Origin: JABFSA01 sp963827515
Lineage (GTDB): Bacteria > Acidobacteriota > Vicinamibacteria > Vicinamibacterales > UBA2999
Reading direction: 5' to 3'
Length of the DNA stretch: 64,000 nucleotides
Assembly: GCA_963827515.1 (NCBI GenBank)
Contig: CAWHBF010000029.1
Span: 62,001-126,000, forward strand
Positions 28,602 through 38,623 of this stretch are shown piece after piece. The notes below the pieces were generated by a model. It was not told the DNA's origin. It saw only the letters and a program-made list of their open reading frames with translations, and searched no databases. The translations under genes were made by a program, and so were the position numbers. Numbering within the stretch: position 1 is the stretch's first letter; each line of letters opens with the position of its first letter.

Positions 28602-29057
28602 GCCGCTCCTCAGCCACATCTGTGGCGAATGGCGTGCTGCTCTCAATCGCATCGTATCAAGTCCAGACGTTTGTCACGTCCCTGCCCCTCGATACCGTGC
28701 GCGGCCATTTCGTGGCCGGCTATCGTGGCAGTCCGCGGACAGCCCCATTGACCCACTCGCACACGCGACTTCTTACTACTGCGCCCAACACGGCTGTGTG
28801 GACGTAGACAACTACCTGGCGCAAAGCCAACAGTTTTTCGTCCGCTTCAAGCACAACCCGTCGTTGGCCGTCTTCGGCCAACTCGAGGCGGCGCCCACAA
28901 CAATCGCGTGGGAGCTATACCCTGATCGTGGAGGTACCTGCTCGGCTGGGAATTCGGGGCCGACGAGAAAACACGAATAGGAAAGGTCTTCACGATGCTG
29001 AACGAAAATGGTGCGCTCAGCCTCTGGCATCGCAAGACCACCGAGGAGGCCAGGTAG
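28586..29057 (+). pseudogene. Unrecognised coding fragment, one frame shift
   Basis: From a GTG overlapping the GT2 end, one frame reads VPVAEPLLSHICGEWRAAL and later LAQSQQFFVRFKHNPSLAVFG; after a shift near 28938 it continues LLGWEFGADEKTRIGKVFTM and stops at 29055-29057 (EEAR). Codon use is plausible and the joined product would be about 155 residues. I do not recognise a family. It may be the 3' end of a lost gene, because a fragment of the GT87 gene follows at once. It could also be a real small gene with one sequencing indel. Confidence 0.35.
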
Positions 29058-29106
29058 TTGGAGCACCTGTGGCGGCAACCCGATCCTCAGCGATGCCGCG
29101 CAGGAC

Positions 29107-29260
29107 GAGCGCTCCTCAACCTCCACCACACTCCACAGGCACCGAGAGGACCCCGATGATGAGGAGCGGGACGACAGGCACAAGCGTGGGGGTCGCCCTT
29201 GCGCGGCCCGGTTGGATGTCGGACATGTGCCTCCAAGGAACTCCAAGGAAGGTTACCCCC
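29107..29260 (-). pseudogene. Deletion remnant of the GT87 gene at 24464-25690
   Basis: Bases 29107-29145 match 24811-24849 and bases 29151-29250 match about 25600-25700, in the same order and orientation; the roughly 750 bases between are missing. So the remnant keeps the start (MSDIQ, then GRARATPTLVPVVPLLIIG) fused to a piece near the end of the 295-residue frame. A further short internal loss removes the codons for QIADRP. It cannot encode a working enzyme. Confidence 0.85.
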
Positions 29261-29586
29261 GAAGAATCCGTTACCGGGAATGTAGGCTACTGTTCATTCG
29301 TGCGCTCTTCGTTGAACGCTGGAACCAGCACGGACAGGGAGGGTGGGTGTGCATTCATGGGCAATGACCTGGCGTTCACACTCGAGCGAACGGCGTGATC
29401 GCTGCAAAGCTCGTGCGCAATGCGGAAACGTAGAATTGCATGGTCCAGGGACCTCCAGCGCCCTCTACTGCGAGGTAATCTACGTTTCGATAGAGGAAAT
29501 GCGGTGATAGGGTGCAGTTAGACACCGGGCTCGAGAGCGGCTGCAAATACAACTCGAGCCTCACGACCGGATATTAGGGTGAGCGC
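29261..29586. other. 326-base stretch without a recognisable gene
   Basis: The stretch carries no motif I can name. It must contain the promoter for the plus-strand GT2 gene at 29587, but no clear -35/-10 or -24/-12 element is seen. Confidence 0.5.
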
Positions 29587-30713
29587 ATGTCCCAGCTACC
29601 GTCGCTCCCTCGCGCACCACGTCCCCTGCGGCTGATCGTCCAGATCCCTTGCTACAACGAGGAGCGCACGCTTCCCGACGTCGTTCGCGGTATTCCCCGC
29701 CAGATCGCCGGCGTCGATCGCGTTGAAATTCTCGTCATCGACGACGGCTCGACCGACCGCACAGTGGCGGTGGCGCGGGAACTCGGGGTGGACCATGTCG
29801 TTCGACACACGAACAACAAGGGGCTGGCACGAACGTTCCGAACGGGCCTCGATACGTGCCTCGCGCTCGGCGCGGACATCATCGTCAACACGGACGGCGA
29901 CAATCAGTACGATGCCCGTGATATTGCCAGGCTGATCCAACCGATTCTCGACGGTGAGGCGGACATTGTGGTCGGGGACCGGCGAACACAGGACATCCAG
30001 TCACTTCTCGCCACTCAAGCGGAAGCTTCAGGTCCTTGGTAGCTGGGCTGTGCGTGCATTGTCCGGCACGAACGTGCCGGATACGGTGAGCGGCTTTCGC
30101 GCCATCTCAAAACATGCGGCGTTGCAGACTGAACATCATCTCGCCGTTCAGCTACACGATCGAGATGCTGATTCAGGCCGGGCGCAAGAATCTGGCGGTT
30201 GCATCGGTCCCCATCAACACGAACGCTCCCACGCGACCGTCTCGGCTGTTCAAAAGCGTGCCGCACTTCATCCTGCGTTCCGGCGCGACGATGGTGCGGA
30301 TGTATGCGATGTACAAGCCGCTCGCCACATTCGTGTCGCTTGGCACGGTGCTGTTCGCGGCTGGCGCAATCCCGATTCTTCGATTTCTCTATTTCTGGGC
30401 CCGCGGGGATTCTGAGGGACACATTCAGTCGCTTGTGCTGGGCGGCGTCCTCGTCATTCTTGGATGTGTGACATTCCTCGTCGGCCTCGTGGCAGATCTC
30501 ATCAATTTCAACCGACAGCTCATCGAGATCACGCTCGAAAAGGTGCGGCGGCTCGAACGGTCCTGGCCGGCGTCCCCAGGACGGCCCACACTGGATCCAC
30601 GCGGATCCGGCGCCTCGTTTGAAGGTCACGAACATCTCTCGCACGCCAGTGCGGAGCAGTCGCAACGGTCGCCATTGGAGGCGGAGCGCCTCGCTGCCAC
30701 CGATGACCGATAA
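29587..30713 (+). CDS. Membrane-anchored polyprenyl-phosphate glycosyltransferase (GT2, DPM/ArnC-like)
   Basis: About 375 residues in joined frames. The catalytic domain shows LIVQIPCYNEERTLPDVVRGI, EILVIDDGSTDRTVAVAREL, HTNNKGLARTFRTGLD, the DxD site IIVNTDGDNQYDARDI and PDTVSGFRAISKHAAL. After shifts near 30005 and 30125 comes NIISPFSYTIEMLIQAGRKN, then two membrane helices (PLATFVSLGTVLFAAGAIPIL and SLVLGGVLVILGCVTFLVGLVADL). This long form with C-terminal helices makes and holds polyprenyl-phosphate sugar at the membrane. A tail of about 60 polar residues follows. Its end overlaps the start of the ArnT-like gene. Confidence 0.85.
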
Positions 30714-32477
30714 GCCGTCCGGCGTTTCTCCCCGAGTGACGCCTGAAACGACCCCCGGTCAGCCGGCTCTCTCGGCGGCCCATATCGATCGGAGACTCCT
30801 CCTCGCTATCCTCGGGCTGACCCTCGTCGCCCACGTGCACTTCGTGCTGCACCAGAACGTCAATTGGGATGAGTTCTACTTTCTTTCCTTCGTCTATGAC
30901 CACGCGAGAGGCACCCTCGCCTTTCCTCTGCAAACGTTCCACGTTCACCTCTTCGGTTGGCTCACCGCGATACGACGGGCACGAGGTCGCTCAGGTAATC
31001 GTCGCGCGAGCCGTCTACCTCGTGCTGCTCACCGGCACGTGCGCATGCGTCTACAACCTTACGCGGCGAGTCGCTTCCGTCGAATGGAGCCCTCGTTCGC
31101 CGTCCTTTGCTGCGCGGCGTACCTCGAACATCCTGAACCATGGGACGTCGTTCCGGGCCGACGGTCTCAGTAATATTCCTCGCTCATGGCCGCCCTGGTA
31201 TTGGTGCAGCGTAGAACTCACCGCGTCCTCGCACTCAGTGCCGGTGCGCTTTTCGTCGCGCTGGCGTTGCTGATCACCGATCAAAAGCGTATTCTTTCTG
31301 CCAACTCTCGGCCTACTGTTGGTCAACTCAGCCAGGCACCGAACTGGCTCAGGGCCCGTCGAGAGGTGTTCCTGTTTGTCGTGAGCGTATTGGTCACCGC
31401 GACCATTGGACTCTGTACCTCTGGCACCGCGGCACGATCGTAGGTCCAACCGCGCCTTGATTCGGCGACCTATCTCCAGTCGGCCGCCGACGACCGTGAT
31501 CAAACGCGATGTGTTTTTTCCAGGACTTCGTCTATTTTCTGGGAAGCGTTCTCGGCAATCTCGTCGCGTGGGCATTCTTGACATACGCCGTGGTTACACT
31601 CAGCCGAAGGCTTCTGGTTCGAGAACCGAGGAGCTCGACGGCAGTGTCACTGCTTGCTCTGACGCTGCCTCTGCTGTCGCTCCTCTTCTACCGCAATGCC
31701 TTTCCGTACCTCTATGTCATGCTCATGCCGCCAGCGCTCGTGCTGTGCGGCTTCGCGTTGCGACAGAGTGAGACTCAATCCCCGGATAAGTGGGCGCCGG
31801 GGCGTCCCTGTCGTCCTCGTGGCGACGCTCGTCATCGCGGGGTCTGTTGCAGCCAGCGTCGCGCTCCGTTTTCGCGATGGCACCACGGAGCAGCGGCAAG
31901 TCATTCGGGCTGTTCACGAGATTTTTCCTGAGCCTGTGCCCTACATCGACCGTAACGGCATGATTGGTTCCTTTCCCAAGGGCCGGCTTTTTCATGAGCA
32001 CCTGGGGCATTCAGAGCTATCGGGAGGCGGGACAACCGGTGTTCGCCGACGTGCTTCGTGCACACGGACCGAAGTTTCTGCTCACGAACTCGCCGGCGCT
32101 CTCCTCCGTCTTCGCGGAGCCGAGCGCAACGGATGACGGGAGCGGACAGCTGCTGCTGGCAGAGGATGCAGCGGTATCGCAGAGAGCACTTCGTGTCGTA
32201 CTGGGGACCTGTCTATGTCGCCGGAAGGGCGATGCACCTTCAACAGGATGTCGATATGGTGTGGGAGGTACTCGTGGCGGGCACCTATCGACTCCTGAGC
32301 CAGGGGCCCGTCGTCATCGGAGATTCGCTCTACACGCCCGGCTCGACGGTGAAACTCGAATCGGGTTCCGTGTTGTTGCGCTCACCAGTCACACAAGACG
32401 TGGTCCTCCGTACGGGCAGCGTTCAGGGTGTTCCGATGCGTCCCCCGCCGGTGGGACCAATCTACGCCGGATTCTAG
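30703..32477 (+). CDS. ArnT/GT39-like membrane glycosyltransferase, frame-broken
   Basis: About 590 residues in pieces. The start MTDKPSGVSPRVTPE at 30703 leads to a first membrane helix (RLLLAILGLTLVAHVHFVL) and the GT-C lumenal motif HQNVNWDEFYFLSFVYDHAR with the acidic pair. Further helices appear in shifted frames (VYLVLLTGTCACVYNLTRRV, GNLVAWAFLTYAVVTLSRRLL, ALTLPLLSLLFYRNAFPYL). The C-terminal extracytoplasmic part ends PVGPIYAGF. The family moves a sugar from a polyprenyl-phosphate donor to a surface acceptor. The preceding GT2 probably supplies the donor and the aminotransferase after it may shape the sugar. Confidence 0.7.
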
Positions 32478-32502
32478 AGCTGGGAGACGAAAGTGCACAC
32501 CC

Positions 32503-33675
32503 ATGAGTGATCCCAACTTCATCGTCTTTGGTGCGCCGCTCGTTGGCGAGGAAGAAATCCAGGAAGTCGAATCCTGCCTGCGCTCCGGATGGCTGGGCAC
32601 CGGCCCTCGGGTGGCCCGGTTCGAGAGGGACTTTGCGCCGTACAAGGGTACCGATCCCGCCGCATGTGGCCGCCGTCAATTCCTGCACCGCGGCACTGCA
32701 CGTGAGCATGGTCGCTGCCGGGCTCGAGGCCGGGCGACGAGGTCATCACCACGCCGCTGACGTTCTGCGCGACCGTCAACGCGATCATCCACGCCGGGCG
32801 ACGCCCGTGCTCGCCGACGTCGACCCGCGCACGCATGAACATCGACCCGGAGGCGATCGAGGCCGCGATCACCCCGCGGACCCGCGCGATCCTGCCGGTC
32901 CACTTCGCCGGCCGGCCTGCGACATGGATGCGCATCGGCGACTCGCCGAAGCAGCACAGCCTGCATGGTCATCGAAGACTGCGCGCACGCCATCGAAACC
33001 GAGTACCACGGCCGAAGGCCGGCACTTCGGCGACTTCGGCTGCTTCAGCTTCTACGTCGACCAAGAATGTCATCACGGGCGAGGGCGGAATGATGCCTGC
33101 CGCGAAGACGAGGCACACGTCGCCCGCATCAAGGTGCTGGCCCTGCACGGCATGAGCAAGGACGCGTGGAACCGCTTCAGCGACGACGGGCTACAAGCAC
33201 TACCAGGTCGTCGAGGCGGCTTCAAGTACAACATGATGGACCTGCAGGCCGCGATCGGCATCCACCAGCTGGCCCGCGTCGAGCAGAACTGGCAGCGCCG
33301 CCGAGAGATCTGGAAGCGCTACAGCGAGGCTTTCGCCGAGCTGCCCGATCGGTCTGCCGGCCGAGCCGGAGCCGAACACCCGCCACGCCTATCACCTGTA
33401 CACGGTCTCGATCGACCGAGCGCGCTGCGGCATCGCGCGCGACGAGTTCCTGCGAGCGCATGACAGCCAACGGGCATCGGCACCGGCGTGCACTACCTGT
33501 GCGATCCCCGAACATCCGTACTACCAGCAGCGATTCGGCTGGCGCCCGAACAGTGGCCGAATGCGATGAATCGGCCGCGAGACCGTGAGCCTCCGCAATC
33601 TCGGCCGAAGCTCACGACGCCGATGTGGAGCGGGTGGTGACCGCCACCCGACGGTCGTTGGCCTCGAACACGTGA
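32503..33675 (+). CDS. DegT/DnrJ/EryC1/StrS aminotransferase, heavily frame-broken
   Basis: The joined frames give about 385 residues. The order is that of sugar aminotransferases: FIVFGAPLVGEEEIQEVESCLRSGWLGTGP, VNSCTAALHVSMVAAGL, ILPVHFAGRP, the glycine-rich FGDFGCFSFYVTKNV (PLP lysine in the TKN position), then KVLALHGMSKDAW, the FKYNMMDLQAAIGIHQL stretch and the GVHYLSIPEHPYYQ region. Such enzymes make amino sugars such as UDP-Ara4N, perosamine or related products. At least eight one-base indels occur, so conceptual translation fails but the family is plain. Position after DPM-like and ArnT-like genes recalls the Arn pathway, but the sugar is unknown. Confidence 0.85.
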
Positions 33676-33682
33676 GCCGACG

Positions 33683-34680
33683 GTGACCGAACCAGCAGAA
33701 GCGCCTGTCGCCGCATCAGTCGAACCGCCTCGCAAAACGCTGCGCAGAAGGTTTGCGGAGCGCGGCGCTGCTGTGCGCGGCTATCGTCTACCTCGGCTAC
33801 TACGTCGCCCGGCAAGGCTCAGGAACTCGAATCAGCCCTGGCGCGATTGCGGCCGGTGCGTGTTGCTGGAAGCGACGACGGCGATCGTCGTGATGCTCGC
33901 GTTGAAGTCGGTGTATCACGTTGTCGCTATGCGCCGACTCGGCCATAGTCGATGCCCCTCCGGCCTCAAGGATCGTCAGCGCGTACGCCACCTCGCAGGT
34001 CATCGATACCTGCCTGGCAAGGTACTGGGTGTCGTGTACGAGGTTACGCAGCTCGCCGGACAGGTACCCGGCGCACCAAGATCGTCGTGGCCAACATCGT
34101 TCAGACGCTCGCACACCAACGCACTGACCGTCTTTGTGCTCACCGCAGCCGCCAGTCTGGATTGTTTGAGCAGAACGGTTCTGGCAATTGCCATGTTGAC
34201 AGCGTCGGTGGCAGCTGATGTGGGTAGCCCATCGACGACACATCACCCGAGCGCATACTCGCCGTGGGCAGCGCTCGCGAATACCGTCGTCTGCACGAAG
34301 TGTGCCGGCGCTCGCCGACGCCCTCAGGCCATGCGGCGCTGCCGGCCTCGCTTTTGCTGCTGGCCGAATGGGTTCCGTATTTCCTTTTTTGGATCGCTGA
34401 TGCTTCCAGGCGGATCACAGCCGGTCGGAGGATGCCGTGATACTCGGCAGCTGCTACGCTGGCGCATCACTGGTAGCGAACCTAGCGGTCGCTGATGCCC
34501 TCGGGCTTGGTCGTGCGCGAGGCCCTGTTCCTGTGGGTCGGCAGCCAGTTGGCGGTGGATCGAGCCGACGTCTGATCGGTGCTGGGCATGTTGTCGCGCC
34601 TATTGTTCACTCTGGCGGACGCAGCGCTTGTTCCCATTGGCGTGGGGAGTCGATCGCTTTTGCGCGAACGCCGGGGCGAT
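33683..34680 (+). CDS. Flippase-like (LPG synthase/UPF0104-type) membrane protein, frame-broken
   Basis: From a GTG at 33683 the product begins VTEPAEAPVAASVEPPRKTLRRRF. Later pieces show IVSAYATSQVI followed in another frame by LPGKVLGVVYEVTQLAGQ, which is the lysylphosphatidylglycerol-synthase-like flippase signature (a YLPG motif in the family is written here across a missing base). Also visible are IVVANIVQTLAHQ, AVADALGLVVREALFLW-like and FTLADAALVPIGVGSR segments. Multi-pass proteins of this type move lipid-linked sugars or lipids across the membrane. It sits between the aminotransferase and methyltransferase genes. The end coordinate is approximate. Confidence 0.55.
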
Positions 34681-35433
34681 GAGCGACCAGCAGATGAGCA
34701 CTGGGAGCGAGCTGTCGGTCACTTGCCCCGGATGCGTCGGTGATCGATCCACGGTGACACTCGTGGCATCAAGAATCGCTACATCGCCGGCGTTGCGCAA
34801 CCATTCGATCGCGGAGAGCCTCGGCCTTTCGGGTCTACGATGCGCCGAGTACTCGACTTCGGCTGCGGCACGGGCGGAATATCCAAGAGCCCTCGTGGAT
34901 TCCGGGCGAAAGGTCATCGGTGTGGACATCTCGGCCGGCCTGCTGAGTCGGGCTCGGGAACGCGCAATTTGGTAGATCGGCTCTGTTCGTACGCTACGAC
35001 GGCATGCACCTGCCGCTAGCTGATGACGAGTGTGGATGCAGCGGTCACGTACGTTGTTCTCAACCACGTCCTTGAGGATGCGGAGCTTGACGGGACGTTC
35101 TTCGCGAGAATCGTCCGGGTCCTGCGTCCCGGCGGGCGCTTGGTAGCAATCGAACAAGTTCGTCAGCGCGCAACGATCGACCAGCATCGCGTGGCAGCAT
35201 CGGCGCACGAAGGCTGGCTTTCTGTGATCTGTTCGCTCAGGCGGGCTTCACCGTCACCGCTACCACCATCGTGCGCTACGGTCGGATACCGAGTATTTAC
35301 GCGGTCCGTTTGGGACTCGTGCCTGTAAGTGCATTTCCCAGCTCTGTGGACACTGGAGCGTTGGATTGGACGGGCGATCGGCGTGCTGCCTTGGGACTAT
35401 TGCGACGTGCGCTTCGACCTCGTCAGGCGATGA
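34679..35433 (+). CDS. SAM-dependent methyltransferase with CxxC head, frame-broken
   Basis: About 250 residues starting MSDQQMSTGSELSVTCPGCVGDRS, with a CxxC pair as in many small-molecule methyltransferases of sugar clusters. The SAM site reads RRVLDFGCGTGGISKSLVDSG across one shift, followed by KVIGVDISAGLLSRARERA, MHLPLADDE and the motif ARIVRVLRPGGRLVAIEQV. The C-terminus ends YCDVRFDLVRR at 35433. Four one-base shifts are needed. It probably methylates the amino sugar or a related intermediate made by its neighbours. Its TGA overlaps an ATG at 35430 that could begin the monooxygenase gene. Confidence 0.75.
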
Positions 35434-35472
35434 ACTTCGATACCGTCGCCCCTGCCGGATCGTATCGATGCG

Positions 35473-36552
35473 GTGGTCGTCGGAGCCGGACCGGCTGGTC
35501 TGGCGGTATCGCATCAGCTCCGCAAAATGAGAGTCGATCATTGCGTGTTCGAACGCAGCCGTGTCGCGGCCTCGTGGCACTCGATGCCGCCAACGCTCCG
35601 CCTGGTCAGCCCGTGGTGGACGAACGTGTTTGGACTGCGAGATGTCTTTCGCCACTTTCCGCTCGCCAAAGTCGGCGCCGAGGACTTCGCGCGCTATCTG
35701 GAGCGGTTCCAACAGCGTCACAGCATCGCCGTGACGGAGCACTGCGACGTGCTCGCGATCACTCCCGTCGCCAACGACACCGGTTTCGCCGTGACGACGT
35801 CGGCCGGCACCGTGACGGCTCGAATCGTCGTCTGCGCAACTGGCTATTTCGGTTGTCCCTCCGGTCCTGAACCCGCATACGAAAGCGACGGATCCGTGCC
35901 AACCATACACGCCGCCAACTACCGGGGGCCCGAGGCGGTTCGTTCGTTGACGAGGGGACAGCCCGTGCTGATTGTCGGCCGTCGGATCAGCGCCGGGCAG
36001 CTGATGGTCGAACTACACGACCAAGGCATAGTCGTCGCGTTGTCGACTCGTTCGGCGGTCGAGTTCAGACAGGATGGTGTCTTCGGCGCACTCAAGGACT
36101 TCGCGTACTACTTCTACGAGGAGGGCCTGATCGCTGTAAAGCCGCGACTGAGACTGCCGTCATTTCCGGTCATGGACGGCGGACGTTCTCGAAGGCTGTT
36201 CGAGGCGGGACGTATCTCCGTACACCCGGCGATTCAGCGAATCTGGAATGGCATGGTTGAATTCCACGACGGCAGCTCGATACGGCCCGGCCTGGTGATC
36301 CACGCGACCGGCTACCGGCCGGTGCTCGCGCCGTTTCGGTCTGCCGTCCGCCACACGGATCAGGACGGCCTGCCGCTGTGCCACGACTGGGAATCGGTCG
36401 ACTCGCCTGGACTATTCTTTCTGGGTCTCGACAACCGCCGCAACTACCGCAGCCGAACGATCCGTGGCATACGTCGCGATAGTGTTCAGATGGCTCGGCT
36501 GATCGCTGCACGCATACGCGGACGACGTCGCGGTCAATTGCCGCGGGCGTAG
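35473..36552 (+). CDS. FAD/NAD(P)-dependent flavin monooxygenase-like oxidoreductase
   Basis: 359 residues from a GTG at 35473. The first Rossmann motif is VVVGAGPAGLAVSHQLRKM, with DRIDA codons just before it, so the true start is probably the ATG at 35430 followed by one indel. Later landmarks are ASWHSMPPTLRLVSPWW, VVCATGYFGCPS, the second nucleotide site VLIVGRRISAGQLMVEL (one glycine of the usual motif is Arg) and LVIHATGYRPVLAPF. The layout matches class B flavin monooxygenases, which oxidise nitrogen, sulfur or ketone groups. Placed after the aminotransferase and methyltransferase, it may oxidise an amino sugar. Its 3' end overlaps the convergent aminotransferase gene by 19 bases. Confidence 0.8.
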   Translation: MVVGAGPAGLAVSHQLRKMRVDHCVFERSRVAASWHSMPPTLRLVSPWWTNVFGLRDVFRHFPLAKVGAEDFARYLERFQQRHSIAVTEHCDVLAITPVANDTGFAVTTSAGTVTARIVVCATGYFGCPSGPEPAYESDGSVPTIHAANYRGPEAVRSLTRGQPVLIVGRRISAGQLMVELHDQGIVVALSTRSAVEFRQDGVFGALKDFAYYFYEEGLIAVKPRLRLPSFPVMDGGRSRRLFEAGRISVHPAIQRIWNGMVEFHDGSSIRPGLVIHATGYRPVLAPFRSAVRHTDQDGLPLCHDWESVDSPGLFFLGLDNRRNYRSRTIRGIRRDSVQMARLIAARIRGRRRGQLPRA

Positions 36553-37670
36553 TCGGCCAGCAACTGCCGCACCGGTCCCTCCGCCCGATCGAGGGTGGGG
36601 TCCATCGGCACGAGCAGGATGTGTTGGGCAATCCACTGGGCGTGAGGAAACACTTCGGTCGCACCATCCACAGCAGCCGCACAATAGTCGAACCAACACG
36701 CAGTATCGACCCCGGCCGACCACAGTCGCGCACGCAACGACTCGCGATCATTCACGAGCAGCGGCAGACCGGGAAAACAAACACTGTCACCGGGCGCGAC
36801 CGCAAACGTGCGTACACGCTCAGAGTCGAGCCCCACCACGAACTGTCGCCAATGTTCGCTGCGACGCCGGCGCTCGTCGAGCATCGTGGCGAGTGACGGA
36901 TCGGCGAGCAGGTACGCAAGGCAATCGGCAGCAGCGGGTGACAACCGCGTGGCCACGAAATCCGATCTGTGCGGCGCAGGGGGCGAAAGCCGAAGAAGGC
37001 GCTTGATCCACTCCTGCGCCAAGAAGCGGGCCTGACCACACCAGCCCGCACGGCTGACCCAGTGCAGCGAACTTCTCAATGCGCCTACTGTGCGTGAGGC
37101 CGGCACCAGGGTCAGCGCGTCATCCGCCACAACTGCTCCGCCAAATCCGGCGCTGACGACCTTACCCAGGCCAAAGCTGAAGATCGCCACATCACCAACC
37201 GTCCCGACAGGAACGCCGTGCTGCTGAGCACCTTGGGCCATCGCACAATCCTCAACGAGAAGGACGCGGGCAGTGTCGGCGACCTGCCTCAACTCCGCCA
37301 ACACAGCCGGGGTGCCGTGCAAGTGCGTAGGTAACACGATGGCGGGCCTGGCGCAACGATCGAGTTGGGTCGCCACGCCGCCAACGTCCATCGCCAGTGT
37401 CACGCGATTCAAATCGACGAACGCGGGGAGCCAGCCTGCCGACCGGATCGCATCGACTACGCGTATGCACGTATACGCTGGCAACACGACCGTCCCGTGT
37501 GCAGCTATGCCGCGTAGCACCGCAACCAGCCCATCTGACGCCGATGGTACGAGCCACGGCTGACGACGACGTGCGGAGATTCCTGGGATCGCGGTGACAC
37601 GCCGCCTGCGCCCGATCGCGCCTGCCAGCACTGACCGGATCCCGAACGGTGACCGATACCGCGGGATCAC
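36534..37670 (-). CDS. DegT/DnrJ-family aminotransferase-like protein (second, divergent)
   Basis: 378 residues, intact, from a GTG at 37670 in a GTGA overlap with the upstream stop. PLP features are WLVPSASDGLVAVLRGI, VVLPAYTCIRVVDAIRSAGWLPAFVDL, VLLVEDCAMAQGAQQHG and the lysine motif VAIFSFGLGKVVSAGFGGAVV. It is shorter and more divergent than the enzyme at 32503-33675 and lacks the usual long C-terminal sugar-binding part, so its reaction could differ. It is the last gene of a four-gene unit with a GNAT/FemAB-like protein, a GT4 transferase and a methyltransferase, and converges with the monooxygenase gene. Confidence 0.75.
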   Translation of the reverse strand: MIPRYRSPFGIRSVLAGAIGRRRRVTAIPGISARRRQPWLVPSASDGLVAVLRGIAAHGTVVLPAYTCIRVVDAIRSAGWLPAFVDLNRVTLAMDVGGVATQLDRCARPAIVLPTHLHGTPAVLAELRQVADTARVLLVEDCAMAQGAQQHGVPVGTVGDVAIFSFGLGKVVSAGFGGAVVADDALTLVPASRTVGALRSSLHWVSRAGWCGQARFLAQEWIKRLLRLSPPAPHRSDFVATRLSPAAADCLAYLLADPSLATMLDERRRRSEHWRQFVVGLDSERVRTFAVAPGDSVCFPGLPLLVNDRESLRARLWSAGVDTACWFDYCAAAVDGATEVFPHAQWIAQHILLVPMDPTLDRAEGPVRQLLADYARGN

Positions 37671-38623
37671 GGCTCGACGGGATCCTCACCCGCGGCACGC
37701 GCTGCTTCGCGCTCGTGCCGAGACCGCCAGCGCAGCACTTGTCTGGCGGCTTTCCCCATCAGACTTCCAGCGAAATCGCTGGTGACCGCCAACCCCCGGT
37801 GATCGCTCCACTTGTGTTTGAAGCGGGACAAGCCGGGCTGGTCCCAAGGCGATGCCATCAGATTGAAACGGGCGCATCCGGCAGATTCCCGTACCATCAC
37901 CGCCAGCAACAGATCGGTGACGCCTTCCCGCTTGCCCTTCTCGTCGCTTCCACCGTGCAGGTAGTACACGCAGCCGGCATGCATCGCCAAGACCGCGAAG
38001 CCACGGATTGTTCCATCGGCGTCAACCGCCGTGAAGTGTCGCAGTAAATTGGTGCCCTCCGCGACGTGCACCAGGGACCGGAAGTAACTGGCTGAGTAGC
38101 GCAGGTTGCCTCTGCGTGAACGGATGGTTGAAGCGTAGAGCCGGTAGCAGACGTCGGGATCAACGCAGCGCGGCAGGATCTGCAGGGACGGGTTAGCCCG
38201 ATGCGCAAATGCGAGATCCTTGCGAAGACGTCTCGAATTGTTTGGGTTCCAACGCGTCAAGTCACCAACCCACGCATCCGGACGCGCGAGCGTGGCACCA
38301 GGATCAAGGTCTATCATCATCGACCTATTCACCCGCAGGAGATCGAGTCGCGCCAGTTTGCAGACGTCTTGCGCAGCCGCGGTCAATTGCGTATCTGGCA
38401 TGAGATCCCAGTCCAGACCCGCCACTGGAAAACCCATGACACCAATACGGACCGGGCCGCGACGGAAGCACGCGATGAGCGCCCCCATCTTCCAACGCGG
38501 ACTCCACGCAAACAGGGATGTTGCCCCTAGTGCTTGCAGCCCAGCAGCCCATGCCGGAGCAGCGAGCAACCTCGCTCCGTCCCGCACCCAGCACAAGTAG
38601 TCGTCGCCAGGTTGCGAGGTCAC
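37667..38623 (-). CDS. GNAT/FemAB-like acyl or aminoacyl transferase
   Basis: About 318 residues from a GTG at 38623 that overlaps the GT4 stop as GTGA; a longer ATG-like start at 38677 would overlap by 58 bases and is less likely. The C-terminal half has the Acetyltransf_6 pattern: RLYASTIRSRRGNLRYSASYF, RHFTAVDADGTIRGFAVLAMHAG, CVYYLHGGSDEKGKREGVTDLLLA and the WDQPGLSRFKHKWS segment with the conserved FK.KW. The family transfers acyl groups or amino acids to sugars or lipid-linked precursors. It is located between the GT4 and aminotransferase genes, so acylation of an amino sugar is a plausible role. No frame break is seen. Confidence 0.75.
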   Translation of the reverse strand: MTSQPGDDYLCWVRDGARLLAAPAWAAGLQALGATSLFAWSPRWKMGALIACFRRGPVRIGVMGFPVAGLDWDLMPDTQLTAAAQDVCKLARLDLLRVNRSMMIDLDPGATLARPDAWVGDLTRWNPNNSRRLRKDLAFAHRANPSLQILPRCVDPDVCYRLYASTIRSRRGNLRYSASYFRSLVHVAEGTNLLRHFTAVDADGTIRGFAVLAMHAGCVYYLHGGSDEKGKREGVTDLLLAVMVRESAGCARFNLMASPWDQPGLSRFKHKWSDHRGLAVTSDFAGSLMGKAARQVLRWRSRHEREAARAAGEDPVEP

